Origin: Bacteroidota bacterium
Lineage (GTDB): Bacteria > Bacteroidota > Bacteroidia > NS11-12g > UBA9320
Length of the DNA: 9,332 nucleotides
Reading direction: 5' to 3'
Assembly: GCA_947499775.1 (NCBI GenBank)
Contig: CANMPY010000046.1
Coordinates: 1 to 9,332 of the forward strand
The notes beneath the pieces are model-generated. The model was not told where the DNA came from. It was given only the letters and a program-made list of their open reading frames with translations, and did no database searches. Within the stretch, counting starts at the first letter, position 1. Each line of letters opens with the position of its first letter. Of the stretch, positions 7,224 to 9,332 are shown one piece after another. Position numbers and translations under genes: made by a program.

Positions 7224-7550
7224 TCATAATTTATTAATAATGGAAGCCAGAATGTGTTTTAATTCTGTAGATTCTTTAACTAAATATTCATTGCTTTCCA
7301 AATCTCCTATTTTCAAATGATTAAATATTCGAAGAAAGTAATTTGACTCTCTCATCTCCTTGAGTGAAATACCAATTTTAGTTTTTGTATCGGGTCGGGT
7401 TGGAGAACCTTGAGACTCTTCGTAATTAGCTCCGCTGGATGTTGATGATTTAACGAGTTGACGTTTCATATCCATTGTTTCAATAGAGTTTTTAACTGTA
7501 CGTAAATACAAAATAACGTCAACAGCAAACTTTAATAATCTTTCACACAG
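7224..7550 (-). CDS. Four helix bundle protein, 23S rRNA-intervening sequence (IVS) family
   Basis: The signature of the S23/IVS family is clear: RLLKFAVDVILYLRTV (helix 1), QLVKSSTSSGANYEESQG (the conserved S-x-GAN-x-EE block), KTKIGISLKEMRESNYFLRI (helix 3) and a C-terminal helix ending HILASIINKL. Known members are small helical bundles that assemble into oligomers. They are related in fold to the Avd accessory protein of diversity-generating retroelements, and their function is not settled. From the CTG at 7548-7550 the length is 108 residues, close to the usual 110-120. No ATG, GTG or TTG occurs between the upstream in-frame TAA (7569-7571) and helix 1. The first standard start, TTG at 7509-7511, would delete most of helix 1. 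Either CTG is used, 12 nt after AAGGAG, or the start has been lost. The gene is unrelated to polysaccharide synthesis and is flanked by inverted heptamer arrays. Confidence 0.85.
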   Translation of the reverse strand: MCERLLKFAVDVILYLRTVKNSIETMDMKRQLVKSSTSSGANYEESQGSPTRPDTKTKIGISLKEMRESNYFLRIFNHLKIGDLESNEYLVKESTELKHILASIINKL

Positions 7551-7560
7551 GTCTTTTTTA

Positions 7561-7568
7561 CTCTCCTT
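7561..7568 (-). promoter_or_regulatory. Strong Shine-Dalgarno sequence (AAGGAGAG) of the IVS-type gene
   Basis: AAGGAGAG on the minus strand is followed by TAAAAAAGAC and then CTG, the only near-standard start codon in frame with the full protein. The ATG- and TTG-started genes whose upstream sequence I read here have no comparable purine-rich site, as is usual in Bacteroidota. Confidence 0.65.
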
Positions 7569-7575
7569 TTATGCT

Positions 7576-8532
7576 TTATTCTTTTTCTTGAAATTTGAAA
7601 TTTGGGACTTGAAATTTGGACATTGAAAGGTAGTAATCTATCACAGAATGGGGTTTCCAACTTAGTTCCTTCCTGGCTTTTTCATCCAAAAACGTTAAGG
7701 TGGATTGAATCTTCCTTAATTTAATCGAATTGAAAGGCGAACCTTTTCCAAGAAAGTCTCCTGTTTTAGCCATGAAGTTAGCCATAAATTGAGGTATTAT
7801 TAATGGAACCCGTTTGTTTAAATAAAGGGCAATGGCTAATTCCAATTCTCTGAAAGTGGGATTGTACCCATCCGTAAGGTTGTAGATTCCTGATTTTTCG
7901 AAAAGATTTGGAATTAAGGATGCCACATCTTTTGCCAATACTATTGATTTTCGGGCATCTGCATTTCCTATTGATAGGTACCAGCCTTTTTTAATTGCCC
8001 TAATCATTGAGCCTAAATTACCGGGTGGGTTATCGCCGGCAATAAGAGGAAGCCTTAAAATACAACATTTGACATTGTTTGCGTTGCAATAATCTTCAAT
8101 GGCTTTTTCAGTCGATATTTTACTTTTACCATAGGGGTCAGTGGCTAACAAAGGGAAGGTTTCATTGATATTTACTCCTTCATTTACCCCGTAAACAGCC
8201 ACGGAGCTAACAAAAACAATGCATTTAATATTAGAACCATTTTGATTGATTCCGTCCAGTAAATTTAATGTTCCCATAAAATTTGTTGAATAAAATAAAT
8301 CTGCTTCTTTTTCTGTTTTAGGAACAACATGAGCCTTACCCGCACAATGAATAAGGTAGTCAAAATGGCCTGTTATTTTTGGAGCCCCTTCGCTTAAATC
8401 ATGTATTATATCTGTTTTTTTTCTTCCTAATGTAATAGTCTTATAGCCCTTTTTGTCAAGTTCCGATTTTATATAAGTTCCCAGAAAACCTGTGGAACCG
8501 GTAAGTAGGGCTATCTTAGTGGAAGAGTTCAA
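7576..8532 (-). CDS. NAD-dependent epimerase/reductase, WbpV-like (UDP-4-keto-6-deoxy-HexNAc reductase)
   Basis: This is an extended SDR. It has the NAD-binding TGSTGFLG at residues 11-18, the HCAGKAH strand (62-68), SSVAVYG (109-115), and the catalytic YGKSK with Tyr134 and Lys138. RLPLIAGDNPPGN and a long KKGWYLSIGNADARKSIVLAKDVA stretch follow, which is typical of WbpV/WbpK-like enzymes. Known relatives reduce a UDP-4-keto-6-deoxy-HexNAc to UDP-QuiNAc or UDP-FucNAc; others are 4-epimerases, so the exact product is uncertain. The start must be TTG at 8530-8532, since an in-frame TAG lies five codons upstream and no ATG precedes the Rossmann motif. It overlaps the end of the upstream glycosyltransferase gene by 17 nt. 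The last 15 or so residues (SKFQVPNFKFQEKE) come from the heptamer array at 7587-7628 and look foreign to the family. The total is 318 residues. Confidence 0.87.
   Translation of the reverse strand: MNSSTKIALLTGSTGFLGTYIKSELDKKGYKTITLGRKKTDIIHDLSEGAPKITGHFDYLIHCAGKAHVVPKTEKEADLFYSTNFMGTLNLLDGINQNGSNIKCIVFVSSVAVYGVNEGVNINETFPLLATDPYGKSKISTEKAIEDYCNANNVKCCILRLPLIAGDNPPGNLGSMIRAIKKGWYLSIGNADARKSIVLAKDVASLIPNLFEKSGIYNLTDGYNPTFRELELAIALYLNKRVPLIIPQFMANFMAKTGDFLGKGSPFNSIKLRKIQSTLTFLDEKARKELSWKPHSVIDYYLSMSKFQVPNFKFQEKE
7587..7628 (+). repeat. Heptamer array, six YTTGRAA units (upstream arm of inverted repeat, inside epimerase 3' end)
   Basis: On the plus strand the units are CTTGAAA, TTTGAAA, TTTGGGA, CTTGAAA, TTTGGAC and ATTGAAA. 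The array lies inside the last codons of the epimerase gene and ends 9 bases from its stop. It matches the reverse complement of 7171-7212 at 35 of 42 positions, and G-U pairing would raise the pairing further in RNA. Confidence 0.9.
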
Positions 8533-9332
8533 TATACTGGTAAGCTAAATGTTTAATGTTATGATGTTTGGCAATAAAGTCTATTCCCTTTTGCCCCATT
8601 TCTTTTCGTTCATCATCGCTTAAATTAAATAATTTGATTATTCCTTCTGCAATTGCTACTGCGGAATCTGGTTTTACAATGATACCACAGCCGGATAATT
8701 CCACTGGGTCTTTTATAAAATTATTTGAGTCCAAAACAGGTTTACCAGCTAACATATAATCAAAATATTTGTTGGCTGATACGCCGTGTTTAAATAAGGG
8801 TGTATCATTACGCCCTACAAAGCAAACATCAAATTTTTCAATGATAGTTTGAACTTGGTTTTTTCTTATTTTAGGTAAAAAAACTATGTTGCCATATGAT
8901 TTGCTTTTTTCTACTAATTCATTTTTCAGATATCCATCGCCAACTATTAAAAATAAAAAACGTTTGTCGTCTTTTAATAAGGCCGCTGCTTCAGTAAAAT
9001 ATTCAAGGGCATTGGCTAATCCAATGGTTCCAGTATACCCGATGATAAACTTATTATCCGGGATGAGGGATAAAATGGAAGTGTCTATTTTTTCTTTTTT
9101 TAATACCGATTCATCAAGTCCATTTGGTATGTAAACAAATTTTTTTCCAGCCTCTGCTATGGCTTCCATATGATGTTTTGCATTTGGTAATAAGGAAACT
9201 ATATGATTGGCTTTTTTATAGCCAAATTGTTCAAACCAACCAATAAATAGTGACAGTGGGTGGTATTTTGAAACATTTCCTAAAAGATTAAGGGTTAAAG
9301 GCCATATATCGCGAATTTCAAAAATGAGTTTT
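8516..9332 (-). CDS. GT4-type glycosyltransferase, WbuB-like, 5'-partial
   Basis: The reading frame continues through the right edge of the window. Upstream of the ATG at 9167-9169 it still codes for typical protein (KLIFEIRDIWPLTLNLLG, then KKANHIVSLLPNAKHH), so that ATG is internal and the N-terminal domain is partly outside. The visible part has the domain linker FVYIPNGLDES, the C-terminal domain start KFIIGYTGTIGLANALEYF, FLIVGDGYLKNELVE, and the sugar-nucleotide region GVSANKYFDYMLAGKPVLDSNN with GCGIIVKPD. The 'EIRDIWPLTL' and 'LLPNAK' signatures resemble WbuB-type L-FucNAc transferases and their Bacteroidota relatives; the sugar specificity is a guess. The 3' end overlaps the start of the epimerase gene by 17 nt, which suggests they are translated together. 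Confidence 0.85.
   Translation of the reverse strand, partial: KLIFEIRDIWPLTLNLLGNVSKYHPLSLFIGWFEQFGYKKANHIVSLLPNAKHHMEAIAEAGKKFVYIPNGLDESVLKKEKIDTSILSLIPDNKFIIGYTGTIGLANALEYFTEAAALLKDDKRFLFLIVGDGYLKNELVEKSKSYGNIVFLPKIRKNQVQTIIEKFDVCFVGRNDTPLFKHGVSANKYFDYMLAGKPVLDSNNFIKDPVELSGCGIIVKPDSAVAIAEGIIKLFNLSDDERKEMGQKGIDFIAKHHNIKHLAYQYIELFH

Larger units (their letters stand above)
7157..7628 (-). mobile_element. Putative IVS-type element: four-helix-bundle gene between inverted heptamer arrays
   Basis: A small gene of the 23S rRNA intervening-sequence protein family sits between two arrays of the same 7-nt unit in opposite orientation. It lies between two polysaccharide genes to which it has no apparent functional tie. 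The gene's Shine-Dalgarno sequence is unlike the rest of the cluster, and one array forms the last codons of the gene next to it. I infer inserted or acquired DNA. No transposase, target-site duplication or 23S rRNA sequence is visible, so mobility is unproven. Confidence 0.5.

Noticed and set aside
7224..7550. Diversity-generating retroelement accessory gene (Avd)
   Set aside because: The fold family is related, but no reverse transcriptase, template repeat or variable repeat is present in the window, and the SGANYEES signature fits the IVS protein family.
7157..7628. CRISPR array
   Set aside because: The repeat unit is only 7 nt, the units are contiguous with no spacers, and the two arrays are in opposite orientation around a gene.

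Overview
The window looks like a chromosomal piece of a Bacteroidota bacterium. The DNA is AT-rich and most genes lack Shine-Dalgarno sequences. Start and stop codons of neighbouring genes are closely packed or overlapping. The protein families (a DUF3352-like protein with MORN-type repeats, a free-standing 'four helix bundle' 23S-IVS-type protein, a WbpL/WecA-like transferase, a small sugar transferase) are all common in that phylum. No species can be named.

Layout. Bases 2-757 (+ strand) hold the 3' part of a DUF3352-like/MORN-repeat protein. Everything else, 9332 down to 766, is one unidirectional minus-strand cluster for a surface polysaccharide (O-antigen or capsule). In order of transcription it contains: a GT4 glycosyltransferase (8516-9332, 5' end outside the window); a WbpV-like NAD-dependent epimerase/reductase (7576-8532); a small 23S-IVS-type four-helix-bundle gene (about 7224-7550) between inverted heptamer-repeat arrays; a GT4 glycosyltransferase broken by a frameshift (5927-7139); a UDP-GlcNAc 4,6-dehydratase-like enzyme (4714-5922); a PglC/WcaJ-type sugar transferase (3987-4652); a WecA/WbpL-type polytopic transferase (2979-3965); a Gfo/Idh/MocA oxidoreductase of the WbpB/WlbA type (1958-2992 or 3001); and a GT4 glycosyltransferase broken by one in-frame TAA (766-1956).

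How the genes fit together (inference). The dehydratase would make a UDP-4-keto-6-deoxy-HexNAc, and the WbpV-like enzyme could reduce it to UDP-QuiNAc or UDP-FucNAc. The WbpL/WecA-like enzyme could then load that sugar onto undecaprenyl phosphate, as in the WbpM/WbpV/WbpL set of Pseudomonas O-antigen loci. The Gfo/Idh/MocA enzyme suggests an additional amino-uronic acid sugar whose other enzymes would lie elsewhere. The GT4 enzymes would extend the lipid-linked chain.

Most notable. (1) The IVS-type gene sits in the middle of the polysaccharide operon. It is flanked by arrays of a 7-nt unit (YTTGRAA) in opposite orientation, which could fold the mRNA into a long stem with the gene in the loop. 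One array supplies the last codons of the epimerase gene. The gene has the clearest Shine-Dalgarno sequence I saw in the cluster but no ATG, GTG or TTG start at the right place. (2) Two glycosyltransferase genes each carry one inactivating lesion with otherwise intact coding sequence on both sides. (3) The sugar transferase has Asn-Glu where the family's catalytic Asp-Glu is expected. All gene identities come from reading motifs, without database searches.
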